Below the pieces are notes generated by a model that searched no databases, was not told the DNA's origin, and saw only the letters and a list, made by a program, of their open reading frames with translations. A stretch of DNA of 64,000 bases from Bacillota bacterium (GTDB lineage: Bacteria; Bacillota; Clostridia; Lachnospirales; Lachnospiraceae), in the NCBI GenBank assembly GCA_023457255.1, contig JAEWMB010000026.1, forward strand, positions 1 to 64,000. Reading direction: 5' to 3'. The number at the start of each line of letters is the position of its first letter. Position 1 is the first letter of the stretch. This document shows, piece by piece, positions 1-8,984 of this stretch. The position numbers were made by a program, and so were the translations under genes.

Positions 1-53
1 ACAATATGAGTTATCATATATCTTGTCTTCACGAAATATAAAATACATAACAT

Positions 54-125
54 GCACGAGTGGCTCAGTGGTGGAGTATCGCCTTGCCAAGGCGAGGGTC
101 GCGGGTTCGAATCCCGTCTCGTGCT
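54..125 (+). tRNA. tRNA-Gly (anticodon GCC)
   Basis: The acceptor arms GCACGAG (54-60) and CTCGTGC (118-124) pair perfectly and are followed by discriminator U. The anticodon stem TCGCC/GGCGA encloses loop TTGCCAA, giving anticodon GCC. The T-arm contains the canonical GGTTCGAATCC. CCA is not encoded. The 3' part of the gene (from 103) is the attachment site of the integrative element that follows. Confidence 0.97.
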
Positions 126-127
126 TA
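103..127 (+). repeat. attL, 25-bp direct repeat within tRNA-Gly
   Basis: The sequence from GGGTTCGAATCC through the acceptor strand and two further bases is identical to 10400-10424. The bases on either side differ between the copies (C versus T before, ATG versus CGA after), which fixes the repeat at 25 bp. Confidence 0.9.
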
Positions 128-138
128 ATGAAAAGGTT

Positions 139-173
139 GGGAAGTCTTGATTTTCAAGGCTTCCCGATTTTTT
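139..173 (+). terminator. Rho-independent terminator downstream of tRNA-Gly
   Basis: GGGAAGTCTTGA pairs with TCAAGGCTTCCC (one G-T pair), and the stem is followed by a T-rich run. It lies inside attL, so the element supplies it. A different hairpin beyond attR was presumably the original tRNA terminator. Confidence 0.8.
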
Positions 174-175
174 TA

Positions 176-1462
176 CTAAGAAATTTTTTGGTTCCACTTG
201 GTTCCACTTAATGCTTGATAGAACTTCTTTTTTATCTCGTCTTCTGTATCTCTGTTAAAGCAGTAGTAGTCATAGGTGGTTCCTGTGTGTTCGTGTCCAA
301 CCGTTTTACTAACATATTCAACACTCAATTGAGTTTCAAGTAAGGCTGAAATAAAGGTCTTTCTGATTTTGTGAAGGCTTTTTTCTGGAATATCTATGTT
401 TTTACAATACTTGCGAAGGCGATAGTCAATGGCTCTAGCATGGATACGTCCATTTTTATTTAAAAATAAATAATCCTCATCATAAAGCCCATTTTCCTTG
501 TTAGCCTGTTTGATTTTTTCTATTAAATCCATAGCTTCTGGAGAAAGAAGAATCTTTCGAATGCCTGCAAGTGATTTCACGCGATTCACAACTTCATATT
601 GATACTTTGTAAAGGTTCCATCTTCTTTTAAGGTGGAGATTTTTCTTTCCATTCTACTGATATAAAGATAACCATCTACTACATCAGATGTTTTTAAAGC
701 TACTAATTCCCCAACACGAAGTCCTGTTTGGAATAATAATGGAATCGCCAATGCCAGCGCATCCCCCTCTTCATAATTCCTATAAGATTCTGCTTTAATG
801 AGTGGTTCTTCATTCGTTTTAAAGACCTCAAATTCAGCAGACTTTCTAGGAGTAGCTTCAAAAAGACGTTTATTAATTTCTACCTCTTCAAAAGGATTTT
901 CAGTAATGAGTTTCGTTCTATATGCATATCGAAGCATTTGTTTGATGATGATTTGCATATTATAGAACTGCTTTTTATTCAACCTATTCTTTTTGATGAT
1001 ATGATGAAGCCAACTGTTTATCTGTAAAGTAGTCATTTGAATAATTGGAACATTGATAATGTCTTCCTCTTTATAATATTTGTTCCAGTCGTTGTCAATA
1101 CGTCTGATACTGGTTGTTTTCGCACTGTCAAGTTCCTTTTGTTTCAACCATTCTGGATATAAAGTTTTCAAGGTGGTTTTTTTACTAACATCACTATCAA
1201 GATAGTATGCTACAATAGCGTCTTCTAATGCTTCTTTGGTGCTTTTTGATAAAATACGATGGTTTGGAGGAAGGTGGGTTTTCCATCTTTTATCTTTTCC
1301 TTCCCCTTGCCATATTCTGTACTTGTGGTTTGCTAGTACCGATGCTTTAATCTCTTTTTTCATAAATTCTTCTGCTTTATTTTTCACATCATCCATATTA
1401 ATGATTTTATTGTTTGTCTTACTTGCTAATTCTTTGCTTACTTCTTTCAAGTATGTATTCAT
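176..1462 (-). CDS. int: Tyrosine recombinase/integrase
   Basis: This 428-residue site-specific recombinase of the phage-integrase family should integrate and excise the element at the tRNA-Gly site. Residues about 95-200 form a SAM-like core-binding domain, and about 215-415 the catalytic domain. Catalytic residues are visible: R249 in GLRVGE, H364-x-x-R367 in HKIRKTF, H390 in VGHEH, and the nucleophile most likely Y399 in YDYY. The N-terminal 60 residues, rich in lysine and aromatics, probably form an arm-binding domain like that of Tn916-type integrases. The last codons (SGTKWNQ) are encoded by a tandem 10-bp repeat that may itself be an arm-binding site. The gene ends about 50 bp from attL. 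No excisionase gene was found next to it. Confidence 0.95.
   Translation of the reverse strand: MNTYLKEVSKELASKTNNKIINMDDVKNKAEEFMKKEIKASVLANHKYRIWQGEGKDKRWKTHLPPNHRILSKSTKEALEDAIVAYYLDSDVSKKTTLKTLYPEWLKQKELDSAKTTSIRRIDNDWNKYYKEEDIINVPIIQMTTLQINSWLHHIIKKNRLNKKQFYNMQIIIKQMLRYAYRTKLITENPFEEVEINKRLFEATPRKSAEFEVFKTNEEPLIKAESYRNYEEGDALALAIPLLFQTGLRVGELVALKTSDVVDGYLYISRMERKISTLKEDGTFTKYQYEVVNRVKSLAGIRKILLSPEAMDLIEKIKQANKENGLYDEDYLFLNKNGRIHARAIDYRLRKYCKNIDIPEKSLHKIRKTFISALLETQLSVEYVSKTVGHEHTGTTYDYYCFNRDTEDEIKKKFYQALSGTKWNQKIS
188..207. repeat. Tandem TTGGTTCCAC repeats near attL (candidate integrase arm sites)
   Basis: TTGGTTCCAC occurs twice back to back (188-197 and 198-207), 61 bp inside attL and within the end of int. 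The same nonamer TTGGTTCCA occurs twice just inside attR. Paired short repeats at both ends of an integrated element are typical of arm-type binding sites; that function is inferred. Confidence 0.55.
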
Positions 1463-1638
1463 AAGGCGGTTGCCCCTTTCTTTTGGTTAATATATTGAAA
1501 CATCAAATTTTGATGGATAATTATATATAACCTAGAAAAAAAAGAATTACCGCTCGTTTACAAAAATTTTGATAACTTTATTTTTGTTTTTTCCTTGTAT
1601 TTAAAAGAAAAATATGCGTAGAGACGAAAATAGTGTAT

Positions 1639-2148
1639 TTAGGCACTCATTAAGAATCCGTAAGCAGTCAAATAGCCATCGCCACTGATTAATAAATCTT
1701 GTCCATAACGTTCATAATCGATATAGTTTTGAATAAACTCTGGTATTTCATAGAAATTAAAATCCTCTAAAAAATAATAGCCCAGGTCATATTCATTTTT
1801 TATACCTGATAGGAGTTGATAGTTATCAAGCATATCCAATGCACCCGTTAGGTTATCAACAATACCTGTCTCTAGTAATGCGTGAATTGTCATTTGCTCT
1901 TCTTCGGTTAATTGATTAAACTCACATACAAGGTGGTTTAATTCAAATAGGTCGCAATAAGGATTGACCGAATAGCAAAGTTTATGACTTTCTGTATCAC
2001 TGATAAAATACTCTTCGTGTGCTTCATCAATACAAACAACCTCTTCTAAAAAAAGTTGTAGTTCCTCTTCTGATTTCCCCAAGAGAATCCAACCACCAAC
2101 CCTATAACCTTCATTGTAATAACCTAAATTTTCTACAAACACAAACAT
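1639..2148 (-). CDS. ardA: ArdA-family antirestriction protein
   Basis: This 169-residue protein is close to the usual length (about 165) of ArdA. ArdA proteins are DNA mimics that block type I restriction enzymes when a mobile element enters a new host. The sequence is strongly acidic, as expected for a DNA mimic, with Asp/Glu-rich helices in the second half and the IPEFIQNYIDYERYGQDL segment near the C-terminus. I place the start at the ATG at 2148 because AAGGAAAGGAG lies directly upstream; the longer reading frame to 2190 has no such site. Its place beside the integrase fits a role in establishing the element. The family call rests on remembered sequence features. Confidence 0.82.
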   Translation of the reverse strand: MFVFVENLGYYNEGYRVGGWILLGKSEEELQLFLEEVVCIDEAHEEYFISDTESHKLCYSVNPYCDLFELNHLVCEFNQLTEEEQMTIHALLETGIVDNLTGALDMLDNYQLLSGIKNEYDLGYYFLEDFNFYEIPEFIQNYIDYERYGQDLLISGDGYLTAYGFLMSA

Positions 2149-2386
2149 AACGTTCTCCTTTCCTTGTAAGCTTTCTCCTCTCCTTACCATAAAAGCAACA
2201 AGGGAAGAAAGATGTATAATACCTTCATTCTGTTAAAATTAGCTACCTTTTACTTTCCTTTGAAAGCGTTAGGTATGATTACCTTATATACTATGTGGTT
2301 TTTAAAACCTTATAATAGAAAGTGGTTTGACGAAAGGGAAAACAAAATTATGTTATCAACTGCTTAACTACCTATGAAACAAGAGA

Positions 2387-2440
2387 AAAAGGGAAGTCAA
2401 GGCTGCGGTACGCATTCATTTTAGCCTTGACTTCCCTTTT
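2387..2440. terminator. Long inverted repeat, bidirectional terminator
   Basis: Two 18-base arms (2387-2404 and 2423-2440) are perfectly complementary around an 18-base loop. The stem begins with A-run and ends with T-run, so it can terminate transcription in either direction. It lies between the 89-residue gene and ardA. Confidence 0.75.
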
Positions 2441-2458
2441 GGGATTGTTTATCTTCGT

Positions 2459-2728
2459 TTAAGTAGTTGGTAGAACTTTTGAGTAATAATCATCTTTGAT
2501 ATGTATTGTAATATTAAAAGAGATGCACGGTAATGTTATATTAAGAATACAACCATAATTGATATGTCTCTCAACAAAGTCAGTAATTATATCAAAAGCT
2601 TCTGGATGAAATGCAGTTAAGTAATCGACGATTTCATCTGGACAATCAATTAGTAAATCCTTCTCTTGTGGTAGTGTAAAAACCTCTAATAAAGTAATTT
2701 TTATTGTTTCATTTGTGTGTTTTTTCAT
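2459..2728 (-). CDS. Small hypothetical protein of the element
   Basis: This is an 89-residue protein that I do not recognise. It starts at an ATG preceded by AAGGAG with good spacing. The sequence is mildly acidic and mixes charged and hydrophobic stretches, with no signal peptide, membrane helix or cysteine motif. It is flanked by a terminator-like inverted repeat on its 3' side and by an AT-rich gap upstream, so it may be a separate transcription unit. Its position in the element suggests an accessory or regulatory role, but nothing in the sequence shows which. Confidence 0.6.
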   Translation of the reverse strand: MKKHTNETIKITLLEVFTLPQEKDLLIDCPDEIVDYLTAFHPEAFDIITDFVERHINYGCILNITLPCISFNITIHIKDDYYSKVLPTT

Positions 2729-2934
2729 AAGAACTCCTTTTTATTTTTTATTTTACGTTGATTTAATTGTCAAAGTGCAATATAGTATAGGGAATGGATT
2801 TTATCCAACATTTTAAACCCTTTACTATTAAAATATAATATTTCATCAGCATTTGCTAAGGTATATTGCATAAACTTACGTAATAAAATTTATTCAATTT
2901 TTAGTGGTAATTCGTGAAAAGATATGCTTATAAC

Positions 2935-2958
2935 AAAAACAGTAGCATTTTGCTACTG
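2935..2958 (-). terminator. Terminator for the leftward unknown-gene operon
   Basis: On the minus strand CAGTAGCA, loop AAA, TGCTACTG is followed by TTTTTG. It lies about 45 bp downstream of the stop codon of the 522-residue gene. Confidence 0.75.
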
Positions 2959-3003
2959 CTTCTATGATTATTACTTGGATTCATTTTATTTTGTACGGTT
3001 GTT

Positions 3004-4572
3004 TTATAACGGAAATACTTCATATCTTTCCTTAAAATGAAATTCCATATTATGTACAGCAATGATTGTCTCAAAGCTTGTGGCAAGAATTTGGTATTCC
3101 TTAATATCAGAATAGTTATCCTTTACCTTTTTTAATAACTTCCTAACTTCCTTTACGCTTGCTTCTCCATAGCAACATATTTTGATACTAAGATGGTAGT
3201 TTGGTAATACAAAACGACTAAATACAAAAGCCTTTTCGATTTTTTTAAATAAGGAAGCATAGGTAAAACTGCTCGAATCAAAGGGTACAATATGAAAAGA
3301 TATGGTATTGTTTGATATTTGCCCTATATAGATTCCACTTTGCTTTAAGTTATCAAGTGTAATGACCGATTCTTGAAAGATGTCCAGACCATTCTCTTTG
3401 GTTTTTTCATAAAGCAAAAAACAAAGATGTTCCTTATAAGCGATTAGTTTTTCACTTATCTTAGCCATTTCACTCTCTAAAGATTGTAGTTGTTGGCTAA
3501 TGGTTTCTAGTAAGTCTTCTGGAACATCGGTCTTATTTTTATATTGTTTTATCAGGTTTCTTCGCTTGGTATCTAATAATTTGTACTTTTGATTCTGTTG
3601 ATAAAATAAAACTTCGGCTTTTAAACAGGTAGTAGCACCTTCCTTGGATAATAGTTGTCTCCTTATGGTAATTTCCTTGGTTCTAAGGAAATTGCAATTT
3701 CTTCGGTATAACAGCTGATATATTTGATTGATTACAGAATCCTTATTATAGTTTAGGTTGTTGTAGTAATCCCTTAAGAAATGAAAGGATGTGATAACAT
3801 CGTCTAATTGTTTTAAACAGTGAGTATTTAAGTAAGAACGAAATTCTTGAAATCCATCGATTGTGTCAATTGTTTCTTTACATGTAGTAAGGTATGCTTC
3901 AGCATATTGAGTTGCAAAGGTGTTGCTATAAAGGGTTAGGGAAGAATATCGTTCTATTACCTTTGTATCTGTGAATAGAGTCTCTAATTGTTTTTTCTTT
4001 TCTGTACTGGATAGCTTTAGGAAGTCCTTATATAGATAATTCTTTACAAACTGAATCTTTGCATACTGCTTTTTAAAGATACTGTCCTCGCTAGTAAATT
4101 GCTTGATGATAGCAATTAGAAAGTTTAAGAAGACCGTATAAGACAGTTCCGAAGACAAGATTTTGTATTTTAGTAAATGGCTGTTAAACTCATCGGCATT
4201 TATTATAGGTAATTGGTATTCACTGCTATGAGATAGAAGGGGATTTTGCTTAAATTGTAAAACTCCTTTACTAGTTAAGCAAAGTGCTTTCCCCCATTCC
4301 GTTGCTATTGATTTGATGTAATCCATCTTTTCTAAATCCAAAACAGCTTTCTCTATTGATTGTTTGCAAGATGGAAAACTATAGAGTAGTACAAGTTCTT
4401 CTAAAAAGAAGATTTTAGTTAAATAAATCGTCTTAACAATTGCTTCTTGTAATGGATTAAGCCTTTTGGTAGCATCGGTTAAATTAATAAGTATATGATT
4501 GGTTTCTAAAACCCTCGTGATGTTAGATGAGAGGATAGTTTCTTGATTGAATAAGTTTTCTATGTAATTCAT
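3004..4572 (-). CDS. Hypothetical protein, 522 residues
   Basis: I do not recognise this protein. Residues about 35-110 look like a winged-helix fold (LNPLQEAIVKTIYLTK, then a second helix pair and LCLTSKGVLQF). Residues about 330-405 are highly charged and helical and may form a coiled coil. The C-terminal 90 residues are a mixed alpha/beta segment. There is no signal peptide or transmembrane helix. The start ATG is preceded by AAAAAGGAG. It lies 16 bp downstream of the 286-residue gene on the same strand, so the two are probably co-transcribed. A DNA-binding role in replication or transfer of the element is possible but only an inference. Confidence 0.7.
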   Translation of the reverse strand: MNYIENLFNQETILSSNITRVLETNHILINLTDATKRLNPLQEAIVKTIYLTKIFFLEELVLLYSFPSCKQSIEKAVLDLEKMDYIKSIATEWGKALCLTSKGVLQFKQNPLLSHSSEYQLPIINADEFNSHLLKYKILSSELSYTVFLNFLIAIIKQFTSEDSIFKKQYAKIQFVKNYLYKDFLKLSSTEKKKQLETLFTDTKVIERYSSLTLYSNTFATQYAEAYLTTCKETIDTIDGFQEFRSYLNTHCLKQLDDVITSFHFLRDYYNNLNYNKDSVINQIYQLLYRRNCNFLRTKEITIRRQLLSKEGATTCLKAEVLFYQQNQKYKLLDTKRRNLIKQYKNKTDVPEDLLETISQQLQSLESEMAKISEKLIAYKEHLCFLLYEKTKENGLDIFQESVITLDNLKQSGIYIGQISNNTISFHIVPFDSSSFTYASLFKKIEKAFVFSRFVLPNYHLSIKICCYGEASVKEVRKLLKKVKDNYSDIKEYQILATSFETIIAVHNMEFHFKERYEVFPL

Positions 4573-4588
4573 TGGTAATTACTCCTTT

Positions 4589-5449
4589 TTATAGTAAATA
4601 TATTACTGGTTGTCCAGTTAGTACTTCATAATTACGGTGTCTTTCTATATCAACAGAAGCATAACTATTTGTGACAATCTCAATACTCCAAGTAATAAAT
4701 TGTTCTGGTAAATACATTGTTAGGATATCTGAAATTTTAGAAACTGCTTCTTGATACATACGGTATTCTTTTGTGTTCTCTTCTAAGGTGGATTGGTAAT
4801 TCTTTAAGTAATTACAATAGGCGATACTGTCCTCATAGGTGCAAGCAAAGGAATAATCTGGAACAAAGCAAGCATTCCCTTTTAAAATGCTTATTGAACG
4901 GGTTAATTCATCATTTCTTGATTTGTAGTCAATCTTCTCTTGTAATTTTACTGCATTTGATAAATCAGAACGTTGTATTTGCTTATGATATTCATATAGA
5001 TTATCCTTAGTTGTTATTAAACTGGTAAGACGTTCTTGATAGGATTTTTTATAAGAAATACTCTTTTGATAACGTTTAAATTCCTTCTCCAATTCTTGAC
5101 CAGTTTTAAAATTTCTTTCTGCAACAATATGTTTTGGTAATAATTTTGTGCTTTCATATACCCGTTTAGAATGTGCTTTACTAGATGAGCGACCGAAACT
5201 TTCGTTATAGTCTTTCTCCATCTTAGAAGTAAGCTTCTTGGTTGCTTTATAATAATTTTGTTCCGTTTCTTTGATATACCCTTCATTTTTAAGTTGGTAT
5301 AGAATGTCCTTGTTTGCAATCTCTAAGATATCGGCTTTGGTTAAACGGTTTTCACTGATTTCCAAATGACGAATTAGGTTTTTCACTTTGGGATTATTAA
5401 AGTTGGTCTTGGAACGTGGTTTTGTTGCTTTTTTTTTTATGTGAATCAC
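4589..5449 (-). CDS. Hypothetical basic protein, possible replication or mobilization factor
   Basis: I do not recognise this 286-residue protein. It opens with a lysine-rich stretch and then a winged-helix-like segment (residues about 15-75: VKNLIRHLEISENRLTKADI). A basic Ser/His/Lys patch follows (FGRSSSKAHSKRVYES). A helical, charged middle leads to a beta-rich end. I chose GTG at 5449 because AAGGAAAGGAG immediately precedes it; the frame is open up to 5707, but that extension is low-complexity and lacks a ribosome binding site. The first codons contain a run of ten A. It is coupled to the 522-residue gene downstream. It could be a DNA-binding partner of the nearby candidate origin. Confidence 0.6.
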   Translation of the reverse strand: MIHIKKKATKPRSKTNFNNPKVKNLIRHLEISENRLTKADILEIANKDILYQLKNEGYIKETEQNYYKATKKLTSKMEKDYNESFGRSSSKAHSKRVYESTKLLPKHIVAERNFKTGQELEKEFKRYQKSISYKKSYQERLTSLITTKDNLYEYHKQIQRSDLSNAVKLQEKIDYKSRNDELTRSISILKGNACFVPDYSFACTYEDSIAYCNYLKNYQSTLEENTKEYRMYQEAVSKISDILTMYLPEQFITWSIEIVTNSYASVDIERHRNYEVLTGQPVIYLL

Positions 5450-5591
5450 TCCTTTCCTTATATTATAGATAAAGGTAAGATAAACTATAATTAAAATTCG
5501 TTGAATAAAAGGAGAACCACGCTTTACACGAGTTTTTGTTCTGGTTTTTCGAAGAAAAAATTTTTGTGTAGCAAAGCGAAACGAAAATAAG

Positions 5592-5636
5592 AACCTACGC
5601 TTATAGAGCGTAGCCCGTTTAGACGGGAAAAACGAA
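5592..5636. other. Short hairpins in non-coding region
   Basis: CTACGCT-TATAG-AGCGTAG and, immediately after, CCCGT-TTAG-ACGGG form two adjacent small hairpins. They lie in the 526-bp gap between the primase gene and the 286-residue gene. Confidence 0.45.
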
Positions 5637-5713
5637 TCAGCACGAATGAAATAAGTAGCTGACGCATTAGATAAAGCATTTGAAAACGACCGAAGGGAAG
5701 GTTTCATTTGCTG

Positions 5714-5886
5714 ATTCTATGCGGTGTAGAGCAAGTAAGGTGTCTGTTTAGAAGAACTTATACAATAGAGATAGCAAGCGAAAGCGGAGATTATGACCAA
5801 TTGAAAAGCTCCTGTTTGCTATCGGCATAGAATAGAGAAAGATAAATTTATGTAAATTTGATATGACTTATGTAAAACTATGTAAA
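5714..5886. other. Nested inverted repeats plus phased TATGTAAA repeats (candidate origin)
   Basis: ATTCTATGC (5714-5722) is complementary to GCATAGAAT (5825-5833). Nested inside, GATAGCAA (5770-5777) is complementary to TTGCTATC (5816-5823). Right after come three copies of TATGTAAA at 5849, 5869 and 5879, spaced 20 and 10 bp, about two turns and one turn of helix. No convincing gene covers the region. Folded repeats next to direct repeats, downstream of a primase gene, resemble a replication or transfer origin; the function is inferred. Confidence 0.45.
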
Positions 5887-5975
5887 GAACTTCGTTTTTT
5901 TAAATGCCAAGGTTATTTAGTATTTATGTATGTAGTATAAAAGTTAATACTGCATTTCAATATAAAAAGCACCGA

Positions 5976-7547
5976 TTACGGTGCTGATTGATTTCTTATC
6001 TTCCTTTTTATTGCATAGATATGGGATTTGGACATATTTAACATCTTGGCAAGTTCGCCAGCTGGCATATCCATATGCTTAGAAACAGCTTGATGATTTA
6101 AGACTGCCTGTTCTGTTAAAGTCAAAGTACCTTCTGGAAGCTTACTTTTGTATTTCGCTTTTGCTTTTTTGCTTATGTGTGCTTTTCTTTGTTCCTTTGT
6201 ATAACATAAGGATAATTTCTCCGATTCTTCTTCGGTTATTTGAAGTACATTCATAATATACTGATTCGTGAATTTCTTATAATTATGTTTATAGATGCTA
6301 TTTATCGTACATTCTAGTTCTGATTGTGGAATTGGGTCTGAAAAGAATCGATTCATTTCATCCAGTGCCTTAGTGGTGTCCTCTATATTACTATAATACT
6401 TATAATGGGTTGCTCCATAGATGAATAAGAAATGATTCCGACACCCTTCCACGTCCCCATCCCTATCTTCCAATAATGTCCACAAGTCATCCAGTCTCTT
6501 TTTAACAAGTGTAGCAATTCCCTTTTTCCCATTTGCTTTCCATTCTGCCATTTGTAGTTTTTCTTCTTCACTTGCAGTCTTTGTCCATTCCATATATTCA
6601 AGATGCTTTTTTCTCTTATCAATTTTTTCTTGTTCTTTTTCCCTTGCTAACTTTTCGTCATGAAGTAGTTTTTCCTTGATACGTTTTCTTTTTAATACCT
6701 CATCATCTCGGCATTGAAAATCGTCATTCGTTAGGTTTAAGATACTGCATAACTTTTCAATATCAATAGGAGATGTTCGGATATCGGTTAGAAATTTAAC
6801 AGATATGGACTTATCGTGCTTGCAATTCTTGCTATATGGTAGCCTAAAAATTCTAGTGATGTCCTTAGAACACTTGGGGTCAGAACCATATTCTAAGAAA
6901 ATTTCGTTGAAGCGTTGATTCAGCACTCTCCAAAAGTTTTTGTCTCTTTTTGAAACCAAGTCAGTACTTGCAATATTTAAGTACAGTTGCAGTCCATTTC
7001 CTGACTTTACTATGGTTAGGGGCATTTCATCTGTAAAAAATTGTGGTCTTTCTTTTTTGATTAACTCTAAGGTCTGTTCTGGGGTTAAGTGTTTGCAACG
7101 GTCGGAGTTGTAGCAATCTAAGTCAGCAATTAGTACATTTGTCCGTGAACATTGCCTTTGCGTTCTTCGAATGATAGGCTTACCATCAAGATTTGATTCT
7201 GGAAAAAATGAAGAGATACTGATAAACAGATGAACGTCATCAAGTTCTGTTAAAGCAAATAAGATACTGGGAAGTTTTTTATCATTCATATTGATGATGT
7301 TATTGGAACGGATTTTCATATCTTTGCTAAATGCCAATACAAAGAGTAATTTATTGTAATTCTTATTTTCTTCCATCTTTTCATTAATTTCAGACTTTCT
7401 CATACTAGGTTTTGGTATGTAATCGGTAAGAAGCTTGACATATTCCTTAAAATCCTTTGGAACTGCTCTGGGATTTTGTCTACCTTCTTTTATTTTATCC
7501 TTTATTTTTTTATAGAACATTTGCTGTTCTTGATTATATTCCATCAT
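5976..7547 (-). CDS. Archaeo-eukaryotic primase (AEP)-like replication protein
   Basis: This 523-residue protein probably primes or initiates replication of the excised element. Residues about 130-260 show the three AEP-type motifs: an acidic pair in LIADLDCY, a KSGNGLQLYLN motif, and ITRIFRLPYSKNCK, which matches the DxxRxxRLPxTxNxK motif of mobile-element primases. A charged coiled segment follows (about 290-345). A helix-turn-helix-like segment (MPAGELAKMLNMSKSHIYAIKRK) closes the protein. No Walker motifs of a fused helicase are seen. The usual motif-II histidine position appears to hold glutamine (GLQLY). I chose ATG 7547 because AAAGGA lies six bases upstream; an upstream TTG at 7562 is in frame. 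Confidence 0.72.
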   Translation of the reverse strand: MMEYNQEQQMFYKKIKDKIKEGRQNPRAVPKDFKEYVKLLTDYIPKPSMRKSEINEKMEENKNYNKLLFVLAFSKDMKIRSNNIINMNDKKLPSILFALTELDDVHLFISISSFFPESNLDGKPIIRRTQRQCSRTNVLIADLDCYNSDRCKHLTPEQTLELIKKERPQFFTDEMPLTIVKSGNGLQLYLNIASTDLVSKRDKNFWRVLNQRFNEIFLEYGSDPKCSKDITRIFRLPYSKNCKHDKSISVKFLTDIRTSPIDIEKLCSILNLTNDDFQCRDDEVLKRKRIKEKLLHDEKLAREKEQEKIDKRKKHLEYMEWTKTASEEEKLQMAEWKANGKKGIATLVKKRLDDLWTLLEDRDGDVEGCRNHFLFIYGATHYKYYSNIEDTTKALDEMNRFFSDPIPQSELECTINSIYKHNYKKFTNQYIMNVLQITEEESEKLSLCYTKEQRKAHISKKAKAKYKSKLPEGTLTLTEQAVLNHQAVSKHMDMPAGELAKMLNMSKSHIYAIKRKIRNQSAP

Positions 7548-7741
7548 AAAACATCCTTTCAAAATAGTAATGTTTTATCTTATAAAGTTTATTTTGGAAT
7601 AACAACGGATAAGGAGTTTGATACCTCTAAAAGAATGTTTGACTAAAAAAGCAGAAAAAGGTGGTAAAAGAATGGTAATTTAAAATTTGCCATGCTATAC
7701 TATAACTATGAAAAATGAAAAAACAAAAGGGAGAAACATTT

Positions 7742-8920
7742 ATGTTGAAATCGAAATCTAAATTAAGGGTAATCAGCTTATTGCTGATGATTGTTATGTT
7801 GATTGGAACTTTTAATTTTCACACAATTACTGTCAAAGCAGCCAAAGCAGATAAGAAAGTACTTGTATTGATTCAAAATAAAAAGAAATGGGTTGCAAGT
7901 GAAAATATAGTAGTAAGAAGTCCAGAAAATAATCTAATGTTAAAGGCGAACACGATATCAAAAAAACTGGGATTTACCTATAAGAAGGTGGATTCTAAAA
8001 AATTCACTATAAGTTCTGGTAGCAATGTATTAACGTTTACAAAGGGAGCAAAAGATTACCAATACAAAACAAAATCAAGCAATAAAAAATATAAAAATAC
8101 ATATACTCCTTACACAGCCAAAATTGATGGTACAAGCTATAACTTGATTCCTTATAATAGCCTTAGTAAATTACTGAATGTAAAATATTTTCCGACAAAG
8201 GGTACAGAATACTCAAAATATGGATATACTGGGGTAATTGTTTTAAGCCATACAGAAAAAATTTCAGAACTTCCGAAAACTACAAGCGTATTAGATGAAA
8301 AAGGAAAAGACTTTTTTATTCCAACTTCTTTTCCTACACCAAGTCCTACACCTACTCCAAAACCAAGTGGAGATACAGTAAACATTGGTGGAGTTGATAT
8401 TCCTACGGTTTCTGAAGGTTTTAAAGACCCAAGTAATACAAACGATGGTGCATTTGGAAATGATGATAAAACTAATGGGATTTATGATTATTATGATGCG
8501 ACTCAAAAATTTGGAAAAGATTATATTAAAAAAGCTATGTCTGATTTAGGTATTGACTTATTAGATGATGTTGCAACTGTTGTTTATACAGATGATTACA
8601 TTTCAATTTCACCTTATGGAGATAGTACTAATAGACAGTCAATGAGTTTAAGCAAAGAAAATAATCAATATAAACTTACACTAATGACAAAGTTAAAAGG
8701 ACATGACCAAGCAGAAATCGATAAGAATAGTTTAAAATTGTTACTTGCAGCCTTTACAAATGACGTTAATACTCTTTACAATGCTATTTATAGTCATTGG
8801 GAAGAAAACAATAATTATGGTATTAACAAAGAATCTTTTACAACTATAGGTCCTTGTAAAGTAAAATATGTTAGTTCTAACGGACAGGGTTATGGTACTT
8901 ATATAATCAAGTCTAAGTAG
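7742..8920 (+). CDS. Secreted protein with copper-amine-oxidase-N-like domain
   Basis: This 392-residue exported protein is the only rightward gene in the element. It has a classical signal peptide: basic MLKSKSKLR, a hydrophobic core (VISLLLMIVMLIGTF), and a probable cleavage after VKA. Residues about 35-160 resemble the copper-amine-oxidase N-terminal domain found on clostridial surface proteins (KANTISKKLGFTYKKV, then YNLIPYNSLSKLLN). A proline/threonine linker (about 195-210) leads to an unrecognised C-terminal domain of about 180 residues. The start is ATG 7742 because GGGAG lies eight bases upstream. It is likely cargo rather than a maintenance gene. Its substrate or ligand cannot be told from the sequence. 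Confidence 0.75.
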   Translation: MLKSKSKLRVISLLLMIVMLIGTFNFHTITVKAAKADKKVLVLIQNKKKWVASENIVVRSPENNLMLKANTISKKLGFTYKKVDSKKFTISSGSNVLTFTKGAKDYQYKTKSSNKKYKNTYTPYTAKIDGTSYNLIPYNSLSKLLNVKYFPTKGTEYSKYGYTGVIVLSHTEKISELPKTTSVLDEKGKDFFIPTSFPTPSPTPTPKPSGDTVNIGGVDIPTVSEGFKDPSNTNDGAFGNDDKTNGIYDYYDATQKFGKDYIKKAMSDLGIDLLDDVATVVYTDDYISISPYGDSTNRQSMSLSKENNQYKLTLMTKLKGHDQAEIDKNSLKLLLAAFTNDVNTLYNAIYSHWEENNNYGINKESFTTIGPCKVKYVSSNGQGYGTYIIKSK

Positions 8921-8984
8921 TTAAATTGTTTAAAAACCTCTCTTGATATTAAGCACAGAAAGTCTGCAAATAAAAAAGAATAAA

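Noticed and set aside
5450..5707. N-terminal extension of the 286-residue protein
   Set aside because: The extension is basic low-complexity sequence over hairpins, lacks a ribosome site, and a strong one precedes 5449.
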